NCBI GenBank assembly: GCA_029567325.1 | Contig: JAKQLF010000254.1 | Location: 1 to 32,240, forward strand | Reading direction: 5' to 3' | Length of the DNA stretch: 32,240 bases | Origin: Bacteroidota bacterium | GTDB lineage: Bacteria > Bacteroidota > Bacteroidia > Chitinophagales > Saprospiraceae | Shown here: positions 7,300 through 16,822 of the stretch, one piece after another | How positions within the stretch are numbered: the stretch's first letter is position 1 | Layout: each line of letters opens with the position of its first letter | Position numbers and translations under genes: made by a program | Notes under the pieces: model-generated | What the model was told of the DNA's origin: nothing | What the model saw: the letters and a program-made list of their open reading frames with translations, nothing else | The model's database searches: none

Positions 7300-7347
7300 A
7301 AAAATAAAAAATATTCTTTATGCTTTAGGTATTAAAAAACCTAAAAA
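7300..7347 (-). terminator. Probable terminator after the type III-A operon
   Basis: Immediately after the deaminase stop, TTTAGGT (7324-7330) and ACCTAAA (7339-7345) form a 7-bp hairpin. On the minus strand it is followed by a T-rich run, reached after about ten bases. This fits the end of the long csm operon and separates it from the independently promoted repeat/protease unit. Confidence 0.5.
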
Positions 7348-9120
7348 TCAGATTGTTTGCAATAATTCATTTGAATGTAATAAATCAAATATTTCTTGAT
7401 TAAACATTTTAATGAGCCTGATTTTAAGATCTCTGTCAATAAAAGCAACCTCTAAGCCATTTCTAATAAGTTGCAAAATATTCATTCTTGTTAAATCAGG
7501 ATTCATGACACTAGCAAGTAAAAAATTGTCAGTAAGAGTTGCTTGGCTTATGCCTATGTTATCCGTATTAATAGTAACCCGAGCTCCCGCATTTAAGTAA
7601 TTAATCAACGGATAAATTGTATCTGTATTCTGTTTTGGATAAAAGCCCTTAATTTGATAATTTGCATATGGGCACATTTCAATGCCTATATTTCGATTTA
7701 CAATTGACTTCAGCAGTTTACTATCTTGATACAAATTTAAAGCATGTCCCAATCTTCTAGCACTAAGTTTAAAAACTGCTTGCCAAATACCTTCAGAATC
7801 ATCATTTTCTCCAGCATGAACAGTTATTGCAATGCCTGCTCGATTGATGGGTTTAAAATTTGCTTCATATAATTCAGCTCGAGTTTTTTTATTTTCAAAA
7901 CCCGCAAGATCTACACCAACAATTTTACATCTTCCTTCCTTTTTACTGGCCGACTCGCTATTGATGGCTAAACTTAAATTGGCATCAATTTTAGACATGT
8001 CTTTGTCCTGCCTTCGAGTTGCAATAATAATTAGATTTACATGACACCAAGATTTCATAGCCTTATTTGCTTGGTTCATTTTAAAATTAAAGGTATCAAC
8101 TATAGTTGACAATATTTCAGTAGCTGAATAATCATCTGATACATAATTTAAAGGTGAGCATCTCACTTCAGCATATCTTATATTTTGAATCAAAAAATGA
8201 TCATATAATAAAGAAACTTGTTCTCTAAGACACCCAATATTTTTCAAAATATAACTTCCATTATTATCTCCAAGAAACATATAATTATCTAAAGGGAGAT
8301 TATCATTTGTAAGAGGCCAGTCTTTTGGATATTCAATATTTTTTATTTGGCCAATATCATAACTGTTATCGGCAGCTAATCTAACTTTAGTCAACAGGGA
8401 TCCAGTAGTTGCAAATCCCCCTAGGTGGCAGTGTAACTCAACTTTTGGCAAGTTGGTGATCCAATCTCTATCTGATTCGTACGATCTACTTCTAAGCCAT
8501 TCAATGGCCTTAACAGGCAATAAATTGAGGCATTCAAAAGGATACTCATTAATGTCTGATACATTTCTGGATTCTAGGTTTTTTGTGATTGATTTTATAG
8601 TGTGGCTTATATTTTTTTTAAGAATTAATGTTTTTAAGACATTCCATCCCGGTTCATAGCCCACACTTGCATAAAGAATGTCGTTTGTTTCAATTCTTTT
8701 CTTTACATCTTCAATTGTTTTGGGCTCTTCATCTCTAGGAACATTCACAAGCATTTGAAAAGAATCTTTTGCACCAAAAAGGTAAGCCGCTTTTTGAATG
8801 GCAATATTTAATAGTGTATGACCACCTGCTATAAAAACATAAACTTGTTCTTCTTTTGTGTTGGATAAATAAAATTGATAAATTTCCTCCTCAATAACTT
8901 GATAATCTTCTTCATTATTAATGATACCATTACTTAATATATGATCTACATGGCAAGTAACTTGTTCACTCTTCCAAAATTCTTCGTATCCGGATTTTTT
9001 GTCAGAGAAAACAGTTCTAATGTAAGATACTTCATTGATTTTAACACCTTTATGAGCAAGTAATAAATAGGCTTGCACAAATAAAATATCTTTATCCTTA
9101 GTTAAACCAATCAGTTTCAT
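7348..9120 (-). CDS. cad1: CARF-adenosine deaminase fusion (Cad1-like type III effector)
   Basis: The 590-residue protein joins a CARF-like sensor domain (about 1-200, with the ligand-loop signature VFIAGGHTLLNIA at 95-107) to an adenosine/AMP deaminase fold (about 220-590). Metal and catalytic residues are in place: H230 and H232 in ELHCHLGG, H435 and E438 in VHAGE, H459 in RLGHAL and D520 in TINTDN. The family is known: Cad1 is activated by cyclic oligoadenylate and converts ATP to ITP, causing growth arrest or abortive immunity. Here the usual deaminase NTDD reads NTDN (N521). The gene overlaps the CARF-HEPN gene by four bases (ATGA) and ends the type III-A operon. I am confident of the fusion and less sure of the substrate. 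Confidence 0.92.
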   Translation of the reverse strand: MKLIGLTKDKDILFVQAYLLLAHKGVKINEVSYIRTVFSDKKSGYEEFWKSEQVTCHVDHILSNGIINNEEDYQVIEEEIYQFYLSNTKEEQVYVFIAGGHTLLNIAIQKAAYLFGAKDSFQMLVNVPRDEEPKTIEDVKKRIETNDILYASVGYEPGWNVLKTLILKKNISHTIKSITKNLESRNVSDINEYPFECLNLLPVKAIEWLRSRSYESDRDWITNLPKVELHCHLGGFATTGSLLTKVRLAADNSYDIGQIKNIEYPKDWPLTNDNLPLDNYMFLGDNNGSYILKNIGCLREQVSLLYDHFLIQNIRYAEVRCSPLNYVSDDYSATEILSTIVDTFNFKMNQANKAMKSWCHVNLIIIATRRQDKDMSKIDANLSLAINSESASKKEGRCKIVGVDLAGFENKKTRAELYEANFKPINRAGIAITVHAGENDDSEGIWQAVFKLSARRLGHALNLYQDSKLLKSIVNRNIGIEMCPYANYQIKGFYPKQNTDTIYPLINYLNAGARVTINTDNIGISQATLTDNFLLASVMNPDLTRMNILQLIRNGLEVAFIDRDLKIRLIKMFNQEIFDLLHSNELLQTI

Positions 9121-10529
9121 TTTCTTAATGAAATTTCTAATACATCTGCAAGGTTTTGAAACAAATCGCTGTAAGTGAGTTCACAAATTTTTGAAGAATC
9201 ATGTAAAAGCTGCAGGTAGTAATTATATTTATTTTGCATGTCCTCATGACTGATAAGCATACCCTCGTGGGCAATTCTATTTCTGACTTTTGTAATAATT
9301 CTTTCATTTGAACTGTGGCAATCATCAGTCCAGTCAACAAATGGAGAAATCATTTCTGCAAAAGTTTTTACGCTATTAGTACCTTCTACTTTCAATATCA
9401 TAACTTGGGTATTTATACTACTCAAAGTTGGTTGATAGCCCGGTTTCCGTTCAAGATAATCACTGTAATTTGCAATGAAAAAATCACGCAAATTATTTTT
9501 TTGAAAATCATTTAAGTCTGGATTTCTAGGTTTACCAAATCTATTTTTGTCACAAACTACATTAATCGCTAAATCTAAATAATATTCATAGAATTGCGCA
9601 AAAGCTAAAATGGATTCAGAATAAAGTAATTTATTATGGAGAAAGATTGCTTTATATAATTTATCCGTTAACACCACAAATTTACCTCCAAATATCTTTT
9701 CCAAGTAAGTGCTTTTGCTATCCGATTTTCCACTTTTAAAATTTATAAACATCGGATTTGTATTATTTGGTGATATCAGATTTTTTGCAATTTTTACGTT
9801 AGAGTTAAATCTATGAATTACTGAACAAAGCAATTTACCATTCCATTGTTGATTTTCTGCTTCCTCAATTTTAATACCCAATAACTGGGCTGCAGCAGAA
9901 AAATATCCATGCTGAATTAAATTAATTGCTTGCTCAGTTAAAATTATTTTTCTGTACTCTCTTTGAGATACTAGGTCAATTTTTCCTGTAAAATTAATAT
10001 ATTGTATTTCATATTCATTTTCTCTAAGTAAGAATTCAGCTATAATTTTCAAAGCTTGCTTTTGCTGAGCTGTGCCTCCTGCATCACAAATTATAAAATA
10101 ATTTTCATCATTTAATTTCTTTAGCTTTTTAATTTCAGATCTATAAAATTGTAATAAATTTTCATTATCTACAACAGATCCTTCCACAGGTACTAATGAG
10201 ATATTCAAAAAATTAAAATTATACTTTTCAATAATAAGCCTTTTGACAATTTCAGCTTCGTGAATAGTATCTTGGTCATTTTTTTCCTCATCATTCTGGT
10301 CTGAATAAAATAATATTATTTTATCTAAAGAATGTATTGTTTTATCAAGAAGTGTGTCTAAAATATTAAGTTTCAAAAACTTTTGATTATTCTCAAAAGT
10401 TTTAAGCAAATTATTTGTCCATTCTCTAAAAGTACCTATTTCTGCCTTCAGTTCTTTGTCAAAATCAAGATACGTATTACCTTTGAATGTAATATTTCTA
10501 TTACCTAAATTTGCTAAGAGAATTTCCAT
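9117..10529 (-). CDS. csm6: CARF-HEPN ribonuclease (Csm6/Csx1-like)
   Basis: This is predicted to be the cyclic-oligoadenylate-activated RNase of the type III system. The N-terminal half is CARF-like, with the conserved loop ICDAGGTAQQKQ (about 147-158, GGT at 151-153). The C-terminal half carries a HEPN R-X4-H active site, R416 to H421 in VRNRIAHEGM, near the end of the 470-residue chain. The order and length fit Csm6/Csx1 proteins. Which of the two names applies cannot be settled by eye. The gene starts six bases after csm5 and overlaps the deaminase gene by four. Both ancillary effectors would thus be made together with the Cas10 complex. Confidence 0.88.
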   Translation of the reverse strand: MEILLANLGNRNITFKGNTYLDFDKELKAEIGTFREWTNNLLKTFENNQKFLKLNILDTLLDKTIHSLDKIILFYSDQNDEEKNDQDTIHEAEIVKRLIIEKYNFNFLNISLVPVEGSVVDNENLLQFYRSEIKKLKKLNDENYFIICDAGGTAQQKQALKIIAEFLLRENEYEIQYINFTGKIDLVSQREYRKIILTEQAINLIQHGYFSAAAQLLGIKIEEAENQQWNGKLLCSVIHRFNSNVKIAKNLISPNNTNPMFINFKSGKSDSKSTYLEKIFGGKFVVLTDKLYKAIFLHNKLLYSESILAFAQFYEYYLDLAINVVCDKNRFGKPRNPDLNDFQKNNLRDFFIANYSDYLERKPGYQPTLSSINTQVMILKVEGTNSVKTFAEMISPFVDWTDDCHSSNERIITKVRNRIAHEGMLISHEDMQNKYNYYLQLLHDSSKICELTYSDLFQNLADVLEISLRK

Positions 10530-10535
10530 AAATAA

Positions 10536-12041
10536 TTATTTGAGTTTTGGGCTCCCTGAAAAAATTAATGATTTAGATTTCGTCGATTGGCAAGTAACCA
10601 TAATAATAGTATCATTTGGCATGCCAGCAGGATATCGGATTTCAAAGACTTGGTCATCGAATCCTGTCACAAATGGCATAAATTTTAACATTAAACCATT
10701 TTGTCCTACCACTACTGCATCTACACTTTGAGCCTTGGTTAAGGTAACATAATCCGTCATTTTGGGTTTCTTTGCTTCCTCTAATGCCAATTTTTCTACT
10801 TCCAACTTTTGTAATTCAATTTTTTGTTTGAAGACTATTTCATCTGCTAATTTTAAACTTTCTATTTTTTCTTTTTCCAATTGGTATTTTTCGGCATTTG
10901 CTAATTCCTCATTTCGCTTCAAAAAGGTAGCCTTGTAATGGTTCTCATAATACTCATCAGTCATTATCTGAATAAAACCCATAGGATAAAATTGCAAATT
11001 TTCACCTGAACCTTTAAAAGCAAGTTTTCTTGATTTTGAAGAGTCTTGACCATTAAAAAGTCCCCTATTTCGGTTTCCTATCCCATTGATTTCATGAGTA
11101 CCATTATGTGTGTCTCCTGTCATAGCATGATAACCAGAACCTAGTCCTAATCTTACCAATGGTGCTTGTTCATTAAGCCGGATAAGTCTATTTAGTTCAT
11201 CTACAATTATGTTAGATTGATCGGCCTCGTATTTCGTAAAGAAATCTAATTCTTTTAGAAGATAAGCAGACATGTATGTTTGAAGTATACGTAATATATC
11301 TTCTTCCTTCCCTTTAAAAATTTCTTCAAAAAATTGATTTGTTTTAACCTTAGACGCTCGAGAAGCTAAATCTAAAGCTGTTTTATTTATTATGATTTTG
11401 AAATCACCCACATCATCCATACTAATTACTTCATGAGGAAAAGTAAATCCAGATGATTTAAATTGGGAGTTTGTTTTCCCTTTTAGCTCATGCTTCCAAC
11501 CTCCCTTTAATTGATTTTCATAACCTTGTAAATTATATGTTTTAGTATTGATGTATGATGTTTCATTGAACTGCACATCATTAACAATCAAAAAACGGAA
11601 AATATCTTCTGAAATTTTTCCAAAAACATCGACTTCCATTTTAGGTGGATTATTCTGAACTATATAGTTATAAAAAACCGACCTAAGACCTCCTTTTAAA
11701 GAGGAGCCAGGAATAATAGGCTTATTAGAAAGGGCATTTTTGATGTTGGTTTTTATATCAGAACCAATTTCACCGCTAATATTGTTGACAATTTTATATG
11801 AGTAATCACGGAGGTTTATATTGCTACACAATTGATCCAATTTACCTTGAGATAAGAAAGTTGAATATTTTTCAATTTTAAAATGGTTAATTAATCTTTT
11901 CTCATCTAAAAAATAGACTTTACCATCCTGTGTTAAATAATCCAAACCTTTTTGCATATGCTTTTCTTGGGCTCCGCCTATATGCACAGGTGTAACGATA
12001 CGTAATTTTCCACTTATAACTGTTTTACCTAATTCATTCAT
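10536..12041 (-). CDS. csm5: Type III-A RAMP protein Csm5 with a C-terminal extension
   Basis: Csm5 caps the 3' end of the crRNA in the Csm complex. RAMP hallmarks are RIVTPVHIGG (14-23) and the motif IIPGSSLKGGLRSVFY (109-124). A glycine-rich stretch, RLGLGSGYHAMTG (297-309), follows. The 501-residue protein is longer than many Csm5. Beyond about residue 375 there is a Lys/Glu-rich predicted coiled coil (375-425) and then a beta-rich tail (430-495) that may be a small OB- or SH3-like fold. The gene overlaps csm4 by four bases (ATGA). The core call is secure; the extension's fold is a guess. Confidence 0.93.
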   Translation of the reverse strand: MNELGKTVISGKLRIVTPVHIGGAQEKHMQKGLDYLTQDGKVYFLDEKRLINHFKIEKYSTFLSQGKLDQLCSNINLRDYSYKIVNNISGEIGSDIKTNIKNALSNKPIIPGSSLKGGLRSVFYNYIVQNNPPKMEVDVFGKISEDIFRFLIVNDVQFNETSYINTKTYNLQGYENQLKGGWKHELKGKTNSQFKSSGFTFPHEVISMDDVGDFKIIINKTALDLASRASKVKTNQFFEEIFKGKEEDILRILQTYMSAYLLKELDFFTKYEADQSNIIVDELNRLIRLNEQAPLVRLGLGSGYHAMTGDTHNGTHEINGIGNRNRGLFNGQDSSKSRKLAFKGSGENLQFYPMGFIQIMTDEYYENHYKATFLKRNEELANAEKYQLEKEKIESLKLADEIVFKQKIELQKLEVEKLALEEAKKPKMTDYVTLTKAQSVDAVVVGQNGLMLKFMPFVTGFDDQVFEIRYPAGMPNDTIIMVTCQSTKSKSLIFSGSPKLK

Positions 12042-13042
12042 GGACTTGTAATTTTGACTGGTATGAAAATACTACACCCACTTCGATAGATAGGGTGGCC
12101 AGGCTTCATTGAAGTAGGAAGATTTTTTGGACTTAGATCTATGTTTTTCTGCCCATCAATTGCTTCACTCTTTTTAAAAATTGAGCCCTCTCCAAACATG
12201 TAGATACTATCTTTTTCAATAGATTGGTGGCTGCTTGATGTAATCCAACCACCACGCTTGACTAAATTGTAGCCGCTATAATCATCGATTTCGGTTTCGA
12301 CCTTTTCTTTACTTTCTGGACAATACATACCCAAATTAGTAGAATATTTAACATCTTTTGGTAAATCTATTGAAATATTAGACCTGTGCCATTCAAAAAA
12401 TCCATTTCCAATGTTTCTATCAGTGCCAAATCCTTCATATTTCAGTACATTCAATGCAGCTTCAAGCTTTTCAAATTCATCTCCAATAGCTAAAAAATAT
12501 AACCCGCCATTCTCAAAATAGATGCGTTCCATATAAAATGGCTCACTTTGATTATCTTCCGTCCTTTCTCTGGGTATAGCAACTCTTTCACTTATTTGTT
12601 TGGTCATAAAGCCATCTTTAGGGAAATTTTTGTCTGAAGTCAAAAACTCTTTTTTGATATGAGCTTCAAAGTCTTTTTCGATTTTTTTGGAATTAATAAC
12701 TGTTTCAAAATAGTTTTTATCCATCCAAGTAATCTTTTTGATCTGTTTGGATAATCTTGCATCTTTTTCTACTAAATCAAAAGGAATTTTCAATCTAGGA
12801 AAGAAAATGTTTTCACTACCTGCTACGCCATAATAAGGAAATGCGCTGGAAATAGTAAAAGGTAATGCACCTTTACATGTTTCGATCCAGTCAATATGAC
12901 CTAATTTAGCCCATGAAGCTATTATTGCGGCATTAATTGTATCACTTCTAAGAAATGACTCCGTATTTTCGTAACTATCTGGTTTATGATCACCGATGTG
13001 TATTGGCGTTACGAAATTTAGAAAATAGGTGGTATAAATCAT
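12038..13042 (-). CDS. csm4: Type III-A RAMP protein Csm4
   Basis: Csm4 (Cas5 group) binds the 5' handle of the crRNA and contacts Cas10. The 334-residue protein opens with LNFVTPIHIG (8-17) and SDTINAAIIASWAKLG (33-48), both typical of Csm4. It has the glycine-rich loop FGTDRNIGNGFFEW (205-218). A second ferredoxin-like half with VKRGGWITSSSHQ follows. The stop overlaps the csm5 start by four bases, and its own start overlaps the csm3 stop by four. Confidence 0.93.
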   Translation of the reverse strand: MIYTTYFLNFVTPIHIGDHKPDSYENTESFLRSDTINAAIIASWAKLGHIDWIETCKGALPFTISSAFPYYGVAGSENIFFPRLKIPFDLVEKDARLSKQIKKITWMDKNYFETVINSKKIEKDFEAHIKKEFLTSDKNFPKDGFMTKQISERVAIPRERTEDNQSEPFYMERIYFENGGLYFLAIGDEFEKLEAALNVLKYEGFGTDRNIGNGFFEWHRSNISIDLPKDVKYSTNLGMYCPESKEKVETEIDDYSGYNLVKRGGWITSSSHQSIEKDSIYMFGEGSIFKKSEAIDGQKNIDLSPKNLPTSMKPGHPIYRSGCSIFIPVKITSP

Positions 13043-13653
13043 TTCAATAAATCTTTAGGTTCACCTAATTCAATTTTAATATGACCATATCCACGAGTAC
13101 CACTTCCACCAATATAATCTGATTCAAGTAATTGAATACCTTCCTTAAATAATGAAATAAAGTCATTTTCATTATCTGTATCCCAAACATTGATAACAAA
13201 TTTAGCAAGAAATTTTGCACCTGCAGGCACTCTTTCTATTTGTCTTGGGTTTGTCGCAGTTCCAGAAGTTCTGCTGATTGAATTTTCAAATTTTACTTCT
13301 GAATAAGGAAGATCAGTGTTGTAATTATCTTTTAATTGTTTAGCAGATTCAATTGTTAAATCAGCATCTCTAAACAATATTTTTGATTGCATTTCTTGTG
13401 CAGAAAAACCAAATAACTTATTAACATCATTTGATTTTCCAACTTCAGTCGCACCTCTCCGTTGTTCTAGAAGACATCTCATCTTCCCTTTTAAGCTACT
13501 ACCAGGCAAATAGGGTTGATCATCCTTTTTCCTTCTAATTACAGGTTTGTCAACACCCCCGATCTGAGCATTTTCTGTTGATGCCCCAATATGCAAGCCA
13601 GACAATAATTCTATTGTAGCTTCGTATCCAATTTTTTTGATTAAAATCGCCAT
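13039..13653 (-). CDS. csm3: Type III-A backbone RAMP and target-RNA nuclease Csm3
   Basis: Csm3 (Cas7 group) forms the backbone filament and cuts target RNA at 6-nt intervals. The 204-residue protein has LLSGLHIGAS (17-26) and then IGGVDKPVIRR, with D35 as the expected catalytic aspartate. The RAMP motif YLPGSSLKGKMRCLLEQ and the C-terminal YIGGSGTRGYGHIKIE glycine loop are also present. The length is normal. Target RNA cleavage should be active because the Asp is intact. The gene follows csm2 by 24 bases. Confidence 0.96.
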   Translation of the reverse strand: MAILIKKIGYEATIELLSGLHIGASTENAQIGGVDKPVIRRKKDDQPYLPGSSLKGKMRCLLEQRRGATEVGKSNDVNKLFGFSAQEMQSKILFRDADLTIESAKQLKDNYNTDLPYSEVKFENSISRTSGTATNPRQIERVPAGAKFLAKFVINVWDTDNENDFISLFKEGIQLLESDYIGGSGTRGYGHIKIELGEPKDLLK

Positions 13654-13677
13654 TTTTTGATTTCTTTTTATGATTAA

Positions 13678-14145
13678 TTAATCCCTACCTCCGTGAAATT
13701 TGTGAAAAGCCACTGTTGATTCTAATAATTTCACAAATCGATTGAAATTATCCTCATTGCCATCAACAGCTTTTATAGCTGCATCAAACTCTTCATAAAA
13801 TACTTTTATCCTTTCAGGTTTCTTGTGTCTTCCAACAGCATATGCCAATTTCGCACTTAACATTGGTACATCATCCGCATATTTTTCAAAATTTGCTTGA
13901 ATTCTTTTTACCTCTCCAAAAAATTTTCTAATTTGTGATGTTGTAAGCGCTGCTTGGTCTTCTTTTGGACCAGCTAAATATTCTCCAAAATGATTAGCCC
14001 AGGCAATTGTGGCATTGTCAATTTGTTTCCTTCCGCTCACCCATTCTGTTTCCATTTTCATTTTATATTCTTTCCTAGACACTTCATTTCGTGGGCTATA
14101 CCCACTTGATTGACTTCCATAATTTCTTTCTCTTTCATTTGCCAT
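13678..14145 (-). CDS. csm2: Type III-A small subunit Csm2
   Basis: Csm2 (Cas11 group) is the helical small subunit lining the crRNA-target groove. The 155-residue protein has a low-complexity charged N-terminus (about 1-35), then helices with LTTSQIRKFFGEVKRIQANF and LSAKLAYAVGRHKKPERIKVFYEEF, characteristic of Csm2. The position between cas10 and csm3 supports the call. The ATG lies one base beyond the cas10 stop, so translation is likely coupled. Confidence 0.93.
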   Translation of the reverse strand: MANERERNYGSQSSGYSPRNEVSRKEYKMKMETEWVSGRKQIDNATIAWANHFGEYLAGPKEDQAALTTSQIRKFFGEVKRIQANFEKYADDVPMLSAKLAYAVGRHKKPERIKVFYEEFDAAIKAVDGNEDNFNRFVKLLESTVAFHKFHGGRD

Positions 14146-14146
14146 T

Positions 14147-16783
14147 TTATTGTTTTTTAGTTAGTTTTAAAATATATTCTGCCCATCTAGCAGCTAGTGA
14201 TAGTAAATCAAGATATCGCTCTGATCCAAACTCCTCATTATGAAGAATATTATTTCTAATATTATCTACAAAACTTATAGCCTCTACTTGGGAATCGTGA
14301 AGTCTTTCAAGGGTACGGGTGATGCTATAAGCACTATTCCATAGGTAAGAAATATCTTTTGTTTCACTTTTTATACCATCATCCTTAATTTGCTTATATT
14401 TCTGAATATTTTGAATTAGTGCTCTACTTACTTCACCATCAAAATAGGTAAAGCTTTCCTTCATGCTTCTCACAAAATCAAACTCCTTATTCCAGCTAAC
14501 AGTTTCTCCAAAGAAATTTATAGCATTTTTGGATTTACTATTAAACTCTTTTGCTTTTTTTTCCATTTCTCCAGCGAGCTCCGCAGACTTCATAATAGGA
14601 TATTTTGCACCGACAATCGCAATACCTCCACTTATGGTTATGTCTTCTCGACCAACAAATTGTTTGAATTTATTTCTAACTTTTGCGGCGAACTCTATTA
14701 TAGCATCCCATCTTCCTACTGCAAATAAATCATCACCTCCTGAATACAGAATTTGTACATAATCTTTAAAAAGCGGATCACTTTGTTGAATATAATTGAT
14801 ATGCCCGCTAAAAAAAGCTTCTAAAAGAAAAGATAAGGTTCCATATGCAGCGAAGGATTTTTTCTGCACTTTATCATCAAATCCATTAATAAATATCTGA
14901 CCTAGATTATCCACATCCATGCGTAATATAGCAAGTTTAGTATTGGCCCCGTCATTGCTTAATGCTAAATCTTCAAATGTTTTATGTGTTCCATCTACGT
15001 TCTCAGGTTGTTTATTTCCTCCATAAAACAAGGTTCTAATGCCTATATTATTTAATTTTTCAAAAAAGGTAGTTTCATTAAGAATTTGAACTGTAGCATT
15101 TCCAAATTGACTAGCAGGAAGTTTTTTTATTGTTTCATTATTATTGATATGATAGGCATTATTATTAATAGCAATATCATGTTTTACTCCTTGTCCAATA
15201 CTTTTATAAGTGACTAAATAATTTCCATTTTTTAGAGCTTCGCCAAGTTTGGACTGCTCAAAAACTGATGGTAATACCATAACCTTTTTTTCGTCATTAT
15301 TTTCTTTGCTTTTATTAAGGTCAACTAACTTTGTACTTCTTTCTCCTGTTACAGCACAAGCTTTTGAATCAATTTCATAGGATGAGGTTTTGAAAAATAT
15401 ATCAAATTCTACCAATTTTGACAAAAACCTTCTATTCTTTTTGAATGCAGCCCGATCTGATACCAGACGCCACAAATGTCCTAGATCTAAAGTAATATCT
15501 TTTTCTAATCCAAGAATTTCTCGTTCTCGATTAGTTATTTCAGAGCTCTGTATTTTGTTAGTCCAGATGTTATCTATTGTTTTAAAAGTCTCATAACTAA
15601 ATCCAACCGACCCAAATACAGCGTATAATTTACCTTTATATTCTTTCCATAAATAAGATTGAATTTTTAAATCCACTTCTTCTATTGCATCTTTGACTTT
15701 TTCCAAATTAGGTAAAAGTAAATACGCTTTACCTCCGCTTGCGTAGATAATATTTGTTTGATAGGCTTGAATGTCATTATGACTGAGCACCTGGTCAATA
15801 ATATAACTCAATAGCAATTGCAAATAAAAAGATCTCCCTTTTAAACTTTTGGCAGCTTTTTTATTGGCAATATCATAAATAAAATTTTGAATACCGGCGA
15901 TATCTATACATACCATCAAAAGACAATCTTCATTTTTAATTGGACTGTCTTGTGTACTTTGGAAGTTTATTTCTTTATCATGAAACTCAAAGTAATCATA
16001 AATACACAATGCAAGACCAGAAGTAGTCTTTAGATGTTCGTAAAGACTCACGTTGCAGGGTTCCACATTAGTAGCAGATGGTATACACCAAGTATAATTT
16101 CTTAATATATCGCAAAGTGAAATAAAATATGAATCAAAGGTTTTGCAACGATTTTCAAGTGATGTAATCTCTTCTGCAAATGAAGACCATAGTTTGGCAT
16201 AATCTTCAGTTATAAATTTCTCTTTATCATATTTAAGTTCATGAGGAAATATAGTATGATCATCTAAAACATTTAATTTTTTTAAACTAAAAGCATTCGC
16301 GGTCAAACTCTTTTTTTCTGCAACTTTTATCTGATCAAAAATACTAGATAGAGGGATTTTCTTGTTAAAATTTTGACCCCATTTTTCTTTAACATTTGTA
16401 TATCCATCCACCCCTTCTTCTCCTTCATCTGGTCTGTCAATTGATGAAGACCATTTATCTGCTAATGATATAATGCCTTCTAAATGATTACTTGGTTTAT
16501 GGTGCCTTGCTGACAAAGTTGCAAGATTTACATCCTTATCATCATCAAGTCCCAACTCCTTTCCAATTCCAAAATGATCAAAAAATGCTTGTGTCCATAG
16601 AGCATGGCCGTACATTGGACTTTGATTTTCATAGGTAGGAACAGTATGACTAAATTCATGATTTGGAAAAGATTTCCTAATCACATCAGATTCTTTCCAA
16701 TGCTTATCTCCACGCTCCCAAAACTTTCCAATATCATGCAGTAATGCTGCTAAAACTATTTTTTGTCTATTTTTTATATTCAT
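14147..16783 (-). CDS. cas10: Cas10/Csm1 with HD nuclease and GGDD cyclase
   Basis: This is the signature subunit of type III-A. On target RNA binding it cuts single-stranded DNA and makes cyclic oligoadenylates. The N-terminal HD site LLHDIGKFWERG (H16-D17) is intact, with further His residues at SARHHKPSNH (91-100). A first Palm domain includes MVCIDIAGIQNFIYDIA (about 290-306). A degenerate zinc-finger-like region lies near CAVTGERS (476-483). The second Palm has LRMDVDNLGQIF (620-631) and the catalytic SGGDDLFAVG (681-690). The C-terminal helical domain is complete. With 878 residues it is full length. Intact GGDD agrees with the two CARF effectors downstream. Confidence 0.97.
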   Translation of the reverse strand: MNIKNRQKIVLAALLHDIGKFWERGDKHWKESDVIRKSFPNHEFSHTVPTYENQSPMYGHALWTQAFFDHFGIGKELGLDDDKDVNLATLSARHHKPSNHLEGIISLADKWSSSIDRPDEGEEGVDGYTNVKEKWGQNFNKKIPLSSIFDQIKVAEKKSLTANAFSLKKLNVLDDHTIFPHELKYDKEKFITEDYAKLWSSFAEEITSLENRCKTFDSYFISLCDILRNYTWCIPSATNVEPCNVSLYEHLKTTSGLALCIYDYFEFHDKEINFQSTQDSPIKNEDCLLMVCIDIAGIQNFIYDIANKKAAKSLKGRSFYLQLLLSYIIDQVLSHNDIQAYQTNIIYASGGKAYLLLPNLEKVKDAIEEVDLKIQSYLWKEYKGKLYAVFGSVGFSYETFKTIDNIWTNKIQSSEITNREREILGLEKDITLDLGHLWRLVSDRAAFKKNRRFLSKLVEFDIFFKTSSYEIDSKACAVTGERSTKLVDLNKSKENNDEKKVMVLPSVFEQSKLGEALKNGNYLVTYKSIGQGVKHDIAINNNAYHINNNETIKKLPASQFGNATVQILNETTFFEKLNNIGIRTLFYGGNKQPENVDGTHKTFEDLALSNDGANTKLAILRMDVDNLGQIFINGFDDKVQKKSFAAYGTLSFLLEAFFSGHINYIQQSDPLFKDYVQILYSGGDDLFAVGRWDAIIEFAAKVRNKFKQFVGREDITISGGIAIVGAKYPIMKSAELAGEMEKKAKEFNSKSKNAINFFGETVSWNKEFDFVRSMKESFTYFDGEVSRALIQNIQKYKQIKDDGIKSETKDISYLWNSAYSITRTLERLHDSQVEAISFVDNIRNNILHNEEFGSERYLDLLSLAARWAEYILKLTKKQ

Positions 16784-16822
16784 TTGATTGCATCAATTTT
16801 TATTGTTCTTCTTAATTTATTC

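Noticed and set aside
10536-16783. Type III-B (Cmr) assignment
   Set aside because: The gene order cas10-csm2-csm3-csm4-csm5, a single small Csm3 and an intact HD domain fit III-A. No Cmr1 or Cmr6 is present.
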